In this document: in pieces, positions 10,318 to 19,142 of the stretch
Numbering within the stretch: the first letter of the stretch is position 1
Layout: every line of letters begins with the position of its first letter
NCBI RefSeq assembly: GCF_018327705.1
Contig: NZ_BNEM01000001.1
Location: forward strand, 3,720,001-3,784,000
Length of the DNA: 64,000 bases
Direction: 5' to 3'
Source of the DNA: Catellatospora sp. TT07R-123
GTDB taxonomy: Bacteria > Actinomycetota > Actinomycetes > Mycobacteriales > Micromonosporaceae
Notes under the pieces: model-generated
Seen by the model: only the letters and a program-made list of their open reading frames with translations
Database searches by the model: none
Told to the model about the DNA's origin: nothing
Position numbers and translations under genes: made by a program

Positions 10318-11351
10318 GGAGTGGTCTCAAGCAGGCAGCCGCAGGAAGTGCATCCGCTGAGCCGGTGCTGCCTCGTCGGCTCAGGCGGGGTGACCTGGTG
10401 GCCGTGGCCACACCCTCGGGGCCGGTACGCACGCCGCGCCGCCTGGCCCGCGGCGTCGATGCCCTGCGCCGGATGGGCTTCGAGGTGATCGTGGGACCGC
10501 AGGCCAGTCTGGTCGGCGATTACGAGCGGCGCGCGACGGCGCGGGCCGACGAACTGAATAAGTTCATACGCGCCCCGCAGGTGAGGGCAGTCATCGCCAC
10601 GATCGGGGGATACAGCGGCAACGCCGTACTTCCGCATCTCGACTACGACGCCCTGCGGGCCGATCCGAAGATCATCTGCGGATACAGCGACATCACCGCC
10701 GTCCTCCTCGCCTGCTACACCAAGGCGCGGATCGTCACCTTCCACGGCCCCACCCTCCTTCCAGAGGTTGCCGAGCAGCCCTCCATGCAGGATTACACCG
10801 CCGATCACCTACTGCGGGCGGTCTGCCAGCCCATCCCGATCGGCCGGCTAGTTCCGGCGAAGGCCTGGACCGACGAATTCTGCCCATGGGACACCGACGA
10901 TGACGGCCCGCGCACCGTGCGGCCGGGTACCGGATGGCACTGGGTCTGCGAGGGAACCGGGAGCGGACCCCTGCTCGGCGGAAATATCGACACCTTGAGC
11001 GCGCTCGGCGGGTCGCAGTACCTGCCGGACTTCACCGGTGCCGTCCTGTTTCTCGAGACGGCCAGCAGCACGCTGGACGAGATCGAGCGCTCGCTGACGC
11101 ACCTGGAGATGCTCGGACTCTTCGATACGGCGGCAGGTGTCTTGTTCGGGCGGCTGTTCCGCTCACCGCCGGAACTTGCCGCCCGTGTCGCGTCGAGCTT
11201 GCGACGGCGTCTCGATGTGCGGCAGATACCGGTCGTCACCGACGTGGATCTCGGGCATACCGACCCGATGCTGACGCTGCCGATCGGAGTCCAGGCAGCA
11301 GTCGACAGCACCTCCGGCAGCGTCGAGATCACCCGTGCTGCGGTGTGGTGA
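10314..11351 (+). CDS. LD-carboxypeptidase, S66 family (MccF-like)
   Basis: The ATG at 10314 overlaps the methyltransferase stop (ATGA) and gives 345 residues. The S66 Ser-Glu-His triad is recognisable: nucleophile Ser in IICGYSDITAV, Glu in LFLETASSTLD, His in DVDLGHTDPMLTLP; PLLGGNIDTLSALGG is also typical. S66 enzymes are either murein LD-carboxypeptidases or MccF-type immunity enzymes that hydrolyse the amide between an amino acid and a nucleotide in microcin C-like aminoacyl-nucleotide inhibitors of tRNA synthetases. No signal peptide is visible, so it acts in the cytosol, which favours an MccF-like role. Being next to a tRNA synthetase gene is suggestive but not proof. Confidence 0.88.
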   Translation: MRSGLKQAAAGSASAEPVLPRRLRRGDLVAVATPSGPVRTPRRLARGVDALRRMGFEVIVGPQASLVGDYERRATARADELNKFIRAPQVRAVIATIGGYSGNAVLPHLDYDALRADPKIICGYSDITAVLLACYTKARIVTFHGPTLLPEVAEQPSMQDYTADHLLRAVCQPIPIGRLVPAKAWTDEFCPWDTDDDGPRTVRPGTGWHWVCEGTGSGPLLGGNIDTLSALGGSQYLPDFTGAVLFLETASSTLDEIERSLTHLEMLGLFDTAAGVLFGRLFRSPPELAARVASSLRRRLDVRQIPVVTDVDLGHTDPMLTLPIGVQAAVDSTSGSVEITRAAVW

Positions 11352-11409
11352 CCGGCGCTGAGCCGCCAGCCGCCGCAGCGCACGACCAACCTATGAGTGG
11401 GAGAGGGCG

Positions 11410-12024
11410 ATGCCCAGGATCTTCATCTACGGGGCGCCGGGGGCCGGCAAGACGTCCACGAGCAGGCGGCTCAAGCTCCTGCTCAACTACCCGCTGCTGG
11501 AAGGCGATTATCTCAAGTGGTGCATCGCCACCCTGGTGAAGTCGCAGGCCGAGGACCCCTTCCTTCATCTGGGCACCAAGGAGGCGTGGACCCGGTTCGG
11601 CCAGCTGACTGAAGAGAACGTTGCAAGGGGCCTCCTGGCCGTGCGAACGAGCATGAAACCGTTTCTCGACAACGAGCTGGCGCTGTACGGCGACGATCTG
11701 ATAGTCGAGGCTTCCTTCCTCGACCCGGCCTACTCGTGGTCCGGAAGCGCGTTCCTCGTGGTGAGCGCCGACGCCGCCCAGCACCGCAGCCGGTTCTTCC
11801 GCGAACGGGAGTGCGACGCCCAGGGCCTGACGGACTTCATCGCCGCGAGGCTCCTGCAGCGCCACCTCATTGACGAAGTGCGGAATCTCCCCATCTCCGC
11901 GGTCGCGAACGACAGCGATCCGGAGTCCCTGGCCGCAGCGATCCAGGCAACCCTCACCGACCGCAGGCGTGTCACGGCCGACGCCGCCGCGAGCCTGCCC
12001 CCACCATCTCCGAGAGGTCACTGA
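11410..12024 (+). CDS. P-loop NTPase, kinase-like
   Basis: A 204-residue protein with Walker A IYGAPGAGKTST at residues 5-16 and a lid-like Arg-rich helix (RSRFFRERECDAQG). The layout matches small AAA/adenylate-kinase-like P-loop kinases such as 2-phosphoglycerate kinase-like proteins. A good ribosome binding site (GGAGAGGG) stands before the ATG. Its stop overlaps the next start (TGATG). The substrate is unknown; it probably phosphorylates a small molecule in the pathway of its neighbours. Confidence 0.75.
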   Translation: MPRIFIYGAPGAGKTSTSRRLKLLLNYPLLEGDYLKWCIATLVKSQAEDPFLHLGTKEAWTRFGQLTEENVARGLLAVRTSMKPFLDNELALYGDDLIVEASFLDPAYSWSGSAFLVVSADAAQHRSRFFRERECDAQGLTDFIAARLLQRHLIDEVRNLPISAVANDSDPESLAAAIQATLTDRRRVTADAAASLPPPSPRGH

Positions 12025-13451
12025 TGCGCGACTACGGCAGCTTCTACATCGGGGGGCGGTGGGTCGCACCCGACAGCCCGTCCTCCATCCAAGTGATCAA
12101 TCCGGCGACCGAGGAGATCGCCGGGCAGGTGTCCGCCGCCACGCCGGACGATGTCGACCAGGCGGTCGGCGCTGCGCGGCAGGCATTCCCGTCATGGTCG
12201 CAAACGAGTCCGGCCGAGCGCGCCCTCGTGCTCGACTCGATCATCGCGGAATATCTGAGGCGGGCCGATGACCTTGCCGCCGCGATCACCGAGGAGATGG
12301 GCGCCCCCACCTGGCTGACAGCGGCAGCCCAGGTCGGCCGCGGGCAGCACCTCAGCACCGCCCGAGATGCCATCAGGGACTACCGGTTCCAGCAGAAAAG
12401 CGCCAGCACCCTGGTGCTCCTCGAACCGATAGGAGTATGTGCGCTGATCACGCCGTGGAACTGGCCACTCAACCAGATCACGTGCAAGGTGGCCCCAGCG
12501 CTGGCGGCCGGCTGCACGATGGTGCTGAAGCCGTCCGAGATCGCTCCGCTGTCCGCCTACCTCTTCGCGGAGATCATGGATGCGGCGGGAGTGCCTCCGG
12601 GCGTCTTCAACCTGGTCAACGGGGACGGCCCTACGGTAGGGGCAGCTCTCGCCGGGCACCGCGACGTCGACATGGTGTCCATCACGGGCTCGACCCGCGC
12701 TGGGATCGAGGTCGCCCATGCTGCCGCATCCACTGTCAAGCGAGTGCACCAGGAACTCGGCGGGAAGAGCCCCAACATCATTCTCGACGACAGCAGGTTC
12801 GCTGCCGGCGTGCGGAGTGGCACCGAGTCGGTCATGGTCAACTCGGGCCAGTCCTGCGACGCCCCTACCCGAATGCTCGTACCGGCCCGGCGGATGGACG
12901 AGGCTATCGAGATCGCCCGGCAGATGGCGAACGACACCACCGTCGGAGACCCGCTCGATGAGCCTGACATGGGACCGCTCGCATCGAGCGCGCAGTGGGA
13001 CCGGGTCCAGGAGTTCATCAGGCGGGGCATGAAGGATGGCGCAACGCTCATCGCCGGTGGGCTCGGCCGGCCGGCCGGGCTGGACAGGGGCTTCTACGCC
13101 AGGCCGACTGTCTTCGCCAACGTCCGCAACGACATGGCGATCGCGCGGCAGGAGATCTTCGGACCGGTGCTCTGCCTCATCGGGTACGACTCCGTCGACC
13201 ACGCGATAGACCTGGCCAACGACACTGAGTACGGACTGGCGGCTTACATCAACGGCGAAGATCCCGAGCGGCTCGTCCGAGTCGCGGGACGCCTGCGAGC
13301 TGGCCGGGTCAACATCAACGGCGCCGCGATCGATTTCAACGCTCCGTTCGGCGGGTACAAGCGTTCGGGCAACGGCCGGGAGTGGGGCGAGCGAGCGTTC
13401 GCCGAATTCTTGGAGACCAAGGCCGTCCTGGGGTATCCGTTCGCGTCCTGA
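12024..13451 (+). CDS. NAD(P)-dependent aldehyde dehydrogenase
   Basis: A full-length 475-residue ALDH. Cofactor and catalytic elements are present: ITPWNWPLNQITCKVAPALA, the glycine motif SITGSTRAGIE, general-base Glu in QELGGKSPNIIL near residue 247, catalytic Cys in NSGQSCDAPTRML near 281, and EIFGPVLCLI plus PFGGYKRSGNGREWG near the C-terminus. It oxidises an aldehyde to the acid. It is translationally coupled to the P-loop gene and is the last gene before a terminator, so it belongs to the group starting at the methyltransferase. The aldehyde substrate is not known. Confidence 0.93.
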   Translation: MRDYGSFYIGGRWVAPDSPSSIQVINPATEEIAGQVSAATPDDVDQAVGAARQAFPSWSQTSPAERALVLDSIIAEYLRRADDLAAAITEEMGAPTWLTAAAQVGRGQHLSTARDAIRDYRFQQKSASTLVLLEPIGVCALITPWNWPLNQITCKVAPALAAGCTMVLKPSEIAPLSAYLFAEIMDAAGVPPGVFNLVNGDGPTVGAALAGHRDVDMVSITGSTRAGIEVAHAAASTVKRVHQELGGKSPNIILDDSRFAAGVRSGTESVMVNSGQSCDAPTRMLVPARRMDEAIEIARQMANDTTVGDPLDEPDMGPLASSAQWDRVQEFIRRGMKDGATLIAGGLGRPAGLDRGFYARPTVFANVRNDMAIARQEIFGPVLCLIGYDSVDHAIDLANDTEYGLAAYINGEDPERLVRVAGRLRAGRVNINGAAIDFNAPFGGYKRSGNGREWGERAFAEFLETKAVLGYPFAS

Positions 13452-13470
13452 GGACCCCACCCAAGCTCAG

Positions 13471-13503
13471 GCTCCGCCTGAGGAAGAGAGCAGCAGGCGG
13501 AGC
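13471..13503 (+). terminator. Terminator after the aldehyde dehydrogenase
   Basis: A 10-bp stem (GCTCCGCCTG at 13471-13480 and CAGGCGGAGC at 13494-13503), followed by TGCTTTGTT, 20 nt after the ALDH stop. Confidence 0.75.
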
Positions 13504-13697
13504 TGCTTTGTTCGCCACTTCTTACGGCGCCAGATGTCGCCGAGCTTCAGTGCCAGCGAGATCTGATCGGTTTCGATGTTCGAGTTTCGGCGCCATCCCG
13601 GATGCCGGTTTCAGCCCGGTCGTCGCCCTAGCAATCCGCTTACGTACGGTGACGATTCGTGCGGCCAGGCCTGCGCGCATCGCGCAAAGACGCTTTA

Positions 13698-14213
13698 CTA
13701 GCCCGCTTTGCCACCTACGAGTTTGAGTCGGAGGGTGTTGGTTAGCTCCTCGGTCAGCTCGCCCTCCGCGCCGACCGAGATTGTGCCCTGGTCTGTGACC
13801 CCGAAGACAAGCTCGACCGTCGCGGTCTCCAGGACGAGGGGGTCGTCACCTCCGGCACCGGCGGCGACCGCGGACCGGACTATGGTGATCGCCTCGACGA
13901 GAGCCTCCTCGACGGCGTTGTTGCGCAGCTCGTACCGGTCCTGTAGATCCTCCGGGACGAGCGTGAGGTCGATCGTGTGGGCCCGCTGCCGGGATCGACT
14001 GCCACCTACCTTCACCTTCCAGCCGATCACCGGAACCCGGAAGTCGAGACCGCCGCCGACCTTCGTGGTGACGACCACGTTCAGGGTCAGCTGGACCGAC
14101 CTGATCCGTAGGTCCCGTCCCGCGTCGGTGGTCGAGATGCTGGCCTGCTTGACCGCGTCCTTCACCGCCGCGACCAACTCTTCGACGGGCACGCTGTAGT
14201 CGATCACGTCCAT
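13698..14213 (-). CDS. trypco2-domain protein of a CHAT/TIR conflict module
   Basis: A 171-residue protein. The N-terminal MDVIDYSVPVEELVAAVKDA is like the trypsin-co-occurring domain 2 (trypco2) found beside or fused to caspase-like, trypsin-like and NTPase effectors. The rest (QLTLNVVVTTKVGGGLDFRV, then ATVELVFGV) is beta-rich. AAAGGATCC precedes the ATG. It lies 12 bp behind the TIR-CHAT gene on the same strand, so the two form one unit; it may be a sensor or adaptor that controls the protease. The label is by recognition of pattern, not a search. Confidence 0.65.
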   Translation of the reverse strand: MDVIDYSVPVEELVAAVKDAVKQASISTTDAGRDLRIRSVQLTLNVVVTTKVGGGLDFRVPVIGWKVKVGGSRSRQRAHTIDLTLVPEDLQDRYELRNNAVEEALVEAITIVRSAVAAGAGGDDPLVLETATVELVFGVTDQGTISVGAEGELTEELTNTLRLKLVGGKAG

Positions 14214-14225
14214 GGTTGGATCCTT

Positions 14226-16970
14226 TCAGGCAGCGGTGGCGAACGGGTCGCCGTAGACGGTGTACGCCAGCCAGGTCGGATCGAGCGGATCCTCTTGCTG
14301 CTCGGTCCGTGCGACGAGGGCTGCGGTGCCGAGGGTGGCGCCGTCTGCCAGGGAGCGGTAGAAGGCGGTCGCGAAGCGGGCCGAGCTTTCGGTACGAACG
14401 GCCCACAGCGTTCCGACGAACGCGCCGGCGCCGGACGACATGAACTGCTGGGCCCAGCCGAGCATCTTCGTGTACGTCGGCGCCGCGCCGGCGCTGCGGC
14501 AGGCATTGATGAAGACCAGAGGGCTGGTCTGCTCCAGGGTCTTGCGGATGGCGGCCTCGGCGAGCAGGGCCGGCTTGAATCGGCCGCCGTCCATGTCGAT
14601 GAAGGAGCCGTCCGCGGAGAACGTGTTGTGGCAGGCGAAATGGGTGGCGCCCATCTCCCCCGAGTTGATCAGGGCGAGCAGCTCGTCGGCCGTGGTGATC
14701 GGGTCTCCGTGGGCCGTGCCTAGGATCGCGCTGATGGCCGCGACCTCGTCGTACACGCCGGTGGGCGCCTTGGTCGGCACGACGAAGCGTGGACTTCCGA
14801 GCCCCACCGTTGGGGTACGGCGCTGACCGTAGGTGCGGCGTACCACCGGGACCTGCTCGACCAGGAAGCCGGCGTCATTGCTCGCGTTGAGCGGGTAGAG
14901 CAGCTCCCACGGGACCAAGTCGTAGTCGGTGGCGATGGTGAAGGCGCTCATGTCCGCGCCGACCTGCCAGAACTGGTCGCGGATGTCGGCCGGCACCATC
15001 TCCGACCACAGCTGGATGCCAGCCGACCGGACCACCTCGCGGGTCATCGTGGCGCTGTATCGGGAGCGGGAGCTACCGCCGGCCAGCTGCTGCAGCTCCT
15101 TGATGGCGTTCTCCACGGCGGCGTTCGGCGTGTTCGCGACCGACTCGACGACTGGGGCGAACAGCGCCGCGTCCGATCGCAGCTGAAAGGTGTACTGGCT
15201 GCCGTTGAACCGCACCTCCATGGTGACCTCGCCGGGCCGCGCGCTCGCCGCGCCCAGCGACGCAGCCTTCGGCTGCCCGTCGCGGAACGCCCCGCCGACG
15301 TCCGCGGAGACCTCGACGGAGACCTCGGCTAGGAAGGTGCCGCCGGCCCAGGCCGTCACATCGATGCGATGCAATCCAGGGGTACGCGCACCGAACCCGA
15401 ACCGGATCGGCGGCGGATCCTCCGCCAGCTTGAGCAGCACGGTTTGCTGCAGCGGTCCCTCCGCGTGCAGCCCCGGCGGCACGTGGACCGTCAGGGTGAC
15501 CCGCGTGCCATCATCGGTCACAACGAAGCTGGCCATCCTGGACATGACAGCGTCGAGAGGAACCGAGCGCCCCGCGCTCACGATCCGGACCTCGACACTC
15601 AAATCCTGACCCACCGGCACCTGGGTGGGTGCTCGAGCCACCAGCAGCCGCTCCGGCTGCCGCCCGGTCCCCAGAGCGGACTCAATCGGCGGGATGTCCG
15701 AGAGCTTAACCACGTTGCGATTGAACAACTCCACTAACACCCGATGCACGCGGTCGTCGAAGCTGCCTTCGCGCTTGGCAAGCAGCTCCAGCACCTCGGC
15801 GGCATCCTCCGGGCGATGGTTCAGATATAACTGCAACAGCTCTGTGGGGTTCGCGTTGAGGACCTCGGGCTCAGACGCATGGCGTAGCTCATGGCTTCGC
15901 TCCGCCAGAAGCCGTCCGGTCTCGTCGTCGAGCGTCAGCCGTGAGCGCACCGAGTGGATCGTGATTCCACCAGGGATGAGAGTGTTCCGATCAACCTCAC
16001 CGTTGATGGCCAACTCGGCCTGTCCGACCTGCTCGACCGCGAACTGCCGGGTGATCGACCGGCACTTGTCCAGCAAGTAGTCACGGACTGGGATCAGGGC
16101 GTCCCCGACCGACTCCCGGACGACCTGCTCGGGTTCAGTGACCTGGAAGGTCACCTCGAGGGAAGCCGTGAAGTCGTAGCCGACGTTGTTGCTGGGCATC
16201 CTCGCCGTAAGGACGGCTTGGTGCTTCCGGACGTCGACCTCGTAGCGCGTTGAGTACCTGCCGCCCATCAGATCGGACGGCCGCATCGGCCGGCCGCTGT
16301 CGAAGACCTCCAGGTCACCGGCAGGGGTCGCGTAGACGACCGCTGTCGACGGTCGCGTCGGCACCCTGAGGCTGAACACGGGCACCGACGCTTCGCCGAG
16401 AATCAGCGGGACACCGGCTGGGGCAACGGGCACGCGCATCTGCAGGCTGGTGGCAAGACTTTCGACCAGCTGGCGGAGGTCCGCCTCGGCGGTGCGAGCG
16501 CCGAGGCGCCGGTACTGTAGCTGGCTCAACGGCCGCAAGGACGCCGGCAGGTCGCTGTCGCGTGGCAGTTCTACTCCGCCAACCAGCACGGGCACGACCG
16601 TGATCTGGCGCTCCATTGCAAATTCGATCTCGCGCCGGATGAAGTCCGAAGGATCATCCAGCCTTCGGCGAGAAGTCTCTCTGAGCCAGCCCTGCCCGAT
16701 TACGACGATGAGCGCCCTCGCCCCCGCGAGCCGTTGCCTCAGCTCGGCCGACCAATTCACACCAGGCGGAGTCGACCGTCTGTCCCGGAAGACGCTGTCG
16801 CCGCCGAACCGGTCGGTCAGGGCATCGTCGATTAGCCGCGCCGCGAACTCCTCGTCGCCAGCGCGGTAGCTCAGAAAGAAGCTGACCATCATCCGCAACG
16901 TATCGGAGATCTCAGCGGAAGTCACCGTACCGCCGGTGCGTCGCGTGCGGCTATCGGCTGGGCGGCGCAC
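14226..16970 (-). CDS. TIR - linker - CHAT protease conflict effector
   Basis: A protein of up to 914 residues. A TIR domain begins at VSFFLSYRAGDEEFAARL (about 28-170; FRDRRSTPPGVNW and VVIGQGWL are typical). The middle (about 200-680) is beta-rich, with a part resembling trypco2-like partners (VDLS/ELRHASEPEVLNANP) and Ig-like segments. The C-terminal CHAT caspase-like domain has the catalytic pair His in THFACHNTFS near 778 and Cys in VFINACRSAGA near 823, and ends with the usual WLAYTVYGDPFA. TIR domains bind or degrade NAD-type nucleotides and CHAT domains cleave proteins, so this is probably an infection-triggered killing protein. The start is uncertain: MMVSFFLSYR at 16892 or the GTG just upstream are likelier than 16970. 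Confidence 0.85.
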   Translation of the reverse strand: MRRPADSRTRRTGGTVTSAEISDTLRMMVSFFLSYRAGDEEFAARLIDDALTDRFGGDSVFRDRRSTPPGVNWSAELRQRLAGARALIVVIGQGWLRETSRRRLDDPSDFIRREIEFAMERQITVVPVLVGGVELPRDSDLPASLRPLSQLQYRRLGARTAEADLRQLVESLATSLQMRVPVAPAGVPLILGEASVPVFSLRVPTRPSTAVVYATPAGDLEVFDSGRPMRPSDLMGGRYSTRYEVDVRKHQAVLTARMPSNNVGYDFTASLEVTFQVTEPEQVVRESVGDALIPVRDYLLDKCRSITRQFAVEQVGQAELAINGEVDRNTLIPGGITIHSVRSRLTLDDETGRLLAERSHELRHASEPEVLNANPTELLQLYLNHRPEDAAEVLELLAKREGSFDDRVHRVLVELFNRNVVKLSDIPPIESALGTGRQPERLLVARAPTQVPVGQDLSVEVRIVSAGRSVPLDAVMSRMASFVVTDDGTRVTLTVHVPPGLHAEGPLQQTVLLKLAEDPPPIRFGFGARTPGLHRIDVTAWAGGTFLAEVSVEVSADVGGAFRDGQPKAASLGAASARPGEVTMEVRFNGSQYTFQLRSDAALFAPVVESVANTPNAAVENAIKELQQLAGGSSRSRYSATMTREVVRSAGIQLWSEMVPADIRDQFWQVGADMSAFTIATDYDLVPWELLYPLNASNDAGFLVEQVPVVRRTYGQRRTPTVGLGSPRFVVPTKAPTGVYDEVAAISAILGTAHGDPITTADELLALINSGEMGATHFACHNTFSADGSFIDMDGGRFKPALLAEAAIRKTLEQTSPLVFINACRSAGAAPTYTKMLGWAQQFMSSGAGAFVGTLWAVRTESSARFATAFYRSLADGATLGTAALVARTEQQEDPLDPTWLAYTVYGDPFATAA

Positions 16971-17338
16971 GCCGTTCGGCCCTGCAAGCTACGATGCCGA
17001 TCGGGCGGCCTTGCGGATCAGCTCGGCGGCGATTCGCGGCTGGAAGATCATTGCGATGTCCGAGCCCTTCACCTAGTGATTTGGGCGCGCGCCCGCCGCG
17101 CCATGTAGCGCTGGGCGGCGGCCGGATCAGAATCTCGTCTCGGACGACCAGATAATAGGCGGGATTGTCTTCAGGGCCGGTGCGCCTGCGAGCGACCTCA
17201 AGCCCTCGCCACCGCAGCTCGATACATAACCAACCGGGTTCCTGACATCTGGCGGCCGAGCTATTGACAACCCCTGGCCATCCCCACCGACATCTGGTGC
17301 CCACATCGCTGACCGCCTAGTGACACTGACAGATGCCG
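16971..17338. other. Intergenic region; possible 27-residue remnant ORF
   Basis: No full gene. On the minus strand a GTG at 17072 opens 27 codons (MKGSDIAMIFQPRIAAELIR and 7 more) ending at 16989. The composition looks protein-like and could be the remains of a lost gene, but it has no support beyond that. Confidence 0.3.
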
Positions 17339-18466
17339 CTACCTGCTGCGGAACTTCTTGATGAACAGTTCCGTTCCCATGCCGCCGGTCATGAGGCGGT
17401 CCGACCTGTCGTTCGTGATCATTGTCAGCCACGTGTTGGTGCCGATGTCGACCAGCGGAAAGGTCTCGCCCAACTCGTTCGATGCCGAGATCTTCACACA
17501 GGCGTCCTCGTAGTAGCCCATGCCGGCGTGCCGGTCGAGGTCGACCACGATGTTGGTCTTTGCCGCGCCGGGCCTGTCCTCCAGGGCATTCCGTGTCGGC
17601 TCGAAGACGGTCTCCAGGTACCGAAGGGCGCGGCGGAGGTAGGTGAACTCGGACGGCAGATCGGCGGTGAGCGCCGGAAGCTCGTCGAGGCGGACCGATC
17701 TGGGGAGGGGGATGCCGAAGCGACCCATGACCGAGAACCCGGGTGTCTGGGTGTGCCGCATGATCGCAGCCCGATCGAGGCGTTCGTTCCGGATGACGAG
17801 TTCCAGAATGCGAAGGTTGGACAGGGCCACCGTCACGGACTCGGATCGGTACCCGAGGGATGTCGTCTCATCGAGGATGTCCAGGTAAATGCCGACATGG
17901 CGGGCGAAGTGGGCGGCTTTGAATGCCGTGCTGTCCCGGGTGCTCTCCGTACTGACGAGGCTGAGCGCCCGGAAGTGGGAGGTGAAGCCCGGCTGCTCGT
18001 GGGCCTGGGTACGCAACTCTCGGTGGAACGTGCCCAGCATCGTGCCGTTCCAGTACGCCGCCTGCCGCCTCTCCTCGGCGGCGAGCAGGGCCAGGACCAC
18101 CACGCCGTCCGCCACGACCTCGGTGTTGCGGATGGTGCTGAGTACCGTCTTCTGGCTGATCCCTGTCAGGCTGGAGTGGGCGGCGAAGGCGGTGACCGGC
18201 GAGAGCTCGACCATCCGCGCGCCGAGGGGTATGACGTCCATCGCGCATCGCTCGAACTCAAGGACCGCCCGCTGGTCCAGGTCGCTGGGTCGGCTGAACG
18301 GGTTCGCCGCGAACTGCCCGTGCACGTCGGAGGGACTCAACTTCGCGGCACGCGCGGCATGTGCCTCGATGAGGACGCTCTGCTGCACCCGCGTGGCGGC
18401 TTGGTCTACAGCGACACGGAGGCTGCTGGCCTCAGGTGATCTGTTCGAGAACTCGGTGTACGGCAT
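17339..18466 (-). CDS. Conserved-looking hypothetical protein, faint HisRS/HisZ-like features
   Basis: A 375-residue soluble protein with a very good ribosome binding site (GGAGGAAGG) before its ATG. I do not recognise a named family. Two segments stand out: GISQKTVLSTIRNTEVVAD near residue 103 and, at the C-terminus, GMGYYEDACVKISA followed by PLVDIGTNTWLTMI and LMTGGMGTELFIKKF. GYY-x-x followed by a strand and later GG-x-G is faintly like the second signature and motif 3 of histidyl-tRNA synthetase and HisZ. This would make it a class II synthetase-fold protein without a tRNA-binding domain; this is inference. It is the last gene of the leftward operon, 37 bp after the nucleoside phosphorylase family gene. 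Confidence 0.6.
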   Translation of the reverse strand: MPYTEFSNRSPEASSLRVAVDQAATRVQQSVLIEAHAARAAKLSPSDVHGQFAANPFSRPSDLDQRAVLEFERCAMDVIPLGARMVELSPVTAFAAHSSLTGISQKTVLSTIRNTEVVADGVVVLALLAAEERRQAAYWNGTMLGTFHRELRTQAHEQPGFTSHFRALSLVSTESTRDSTAFKAAHFARHVGIYLDILDETTSLGYRSESVTVALSNLRILELVIRNERLDRAAIMRHTQTPGFSVMGRFGIPLPRSVRLDELPALTADLPSEFTYLRRALRYLETVFEPTRNALEDRPGAAKTNIVVDLDRHAGMGYYEDACVKISASNELGETFPLVDIGTNTWLTMITNDRSDRLMTGGMGTELFIKKFRSR

Positions 18467-18503
18467 CGCTGCCTTCCTCCGGCAAGCTCGGATTGAATCT
18501 TGG

Positions 18504-19142
18504 TCACCAGCTGGCGTTCGCGTGTGCTGTCGCAGCTCTGAGCCGAGCCGCTACGTCCTCGTACGCCGTCTCGAAGACAGCTCCGCCCTGGTTGCCGTCG
18601 GTTACGGCCAGGACCGCCCGGACGTCGCAGCGCGCCACCAGTGCGGCGGCGAACACCCAGGCGGTCTCCATATCGACGAAGTCCGCGTCGCGGCGGAGTT
18701 CTGCGTGTGCCGCGCTGGACTGCCCGAGGTGGCCCACCGTGCGGACGTGCCCGCCCAGTGCCACTACCGGCCCGGTTGTCCACCGTCGCCGACCGCGTGT
18801 GCCGTCGAAGGCTGTGGCACGCTCAGGCTCGACGAGGCTCCTGCCTGGTAGCGGCGTGGCGGCAGTCAGCGTTCCGCAGGTTCCAATAAACGTGACCTGG
18901 TGTCCCGGCTCCAGTGCGAGGACGGCGTCAACGCAGACGCTGCCCTGCGGAACCTGGATAACGCTGACCTCCTTGGCATGGCGGACTGGCCACCAGCCGG
19001 AGTCTTCGTCCGCGCCGGTGAACTCTTCACGGACCGCGGCGAAGGGCGACAGCACCACGCGCCGGCGGAGCTGCTCGGTTCCGAACAGCGCCCGCCGCGC
19101 CTTGCGTCGCCACTCTTCCGTGGGCCTGGTGATACCGCTCAC
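18504..19142 (-). CDS. Purine nucleoside phosphorylase / nucleosidase superfamily protein
   Basis: A 212-residue member of the PNP/UDP phosphorylase (MTA/SAH nucleosidase-like) fold. The base- and ribose-binding signatures are visible: VTFIGTCGTL and DADFVDMETAWVF (the Met-Glu that holds the ribose). It starts with GTG overlapping the stop of the radical SAM gene (GTGA), so they are coupled. The family cleaves N-glycosidic bonds of nucleosides. Next to a radical SAM enzyme and a methyltransferase it may remove 5'-deoxyadenosine or S-adenosylhomocysteine products, or process a nucleoside intermediate. Confidence 0.75.
   Translation of the reverse strand: MSGITRPTEEWRRKARRALFGTEQLRRRVVLSPFAAVREEFTGADEDSGWWPVRHAKEVSVIQVPQGSVCVDAVLALEPGHQVTFIGTCGTLTAATPLPGRSLVEPERATAFDGTRGRRRWTTGPVVALGGHVRTVGHLGQSSAAHAELRRDADFVDMETAWVFAAALVARCDVRAVLAVTDGNQGGAVFETAYEDVAARLRAATAHANASW

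Noticed and set aside
9783-11351. 522-codon frame suggesting a fusion ending in the S66 peptidase
   Set aside because: The first 177 codons are out of frame with and overlap the methyltransferase gene and are Arg-rich; the ATG at 10314 overlapping the methyltransferase stop is the natural start.
12192-13460. Minus-strand open frame of 422 codons
   Set aside because: Antisense to the aldehyde dehydrogenase gene with intact catalytic residues.
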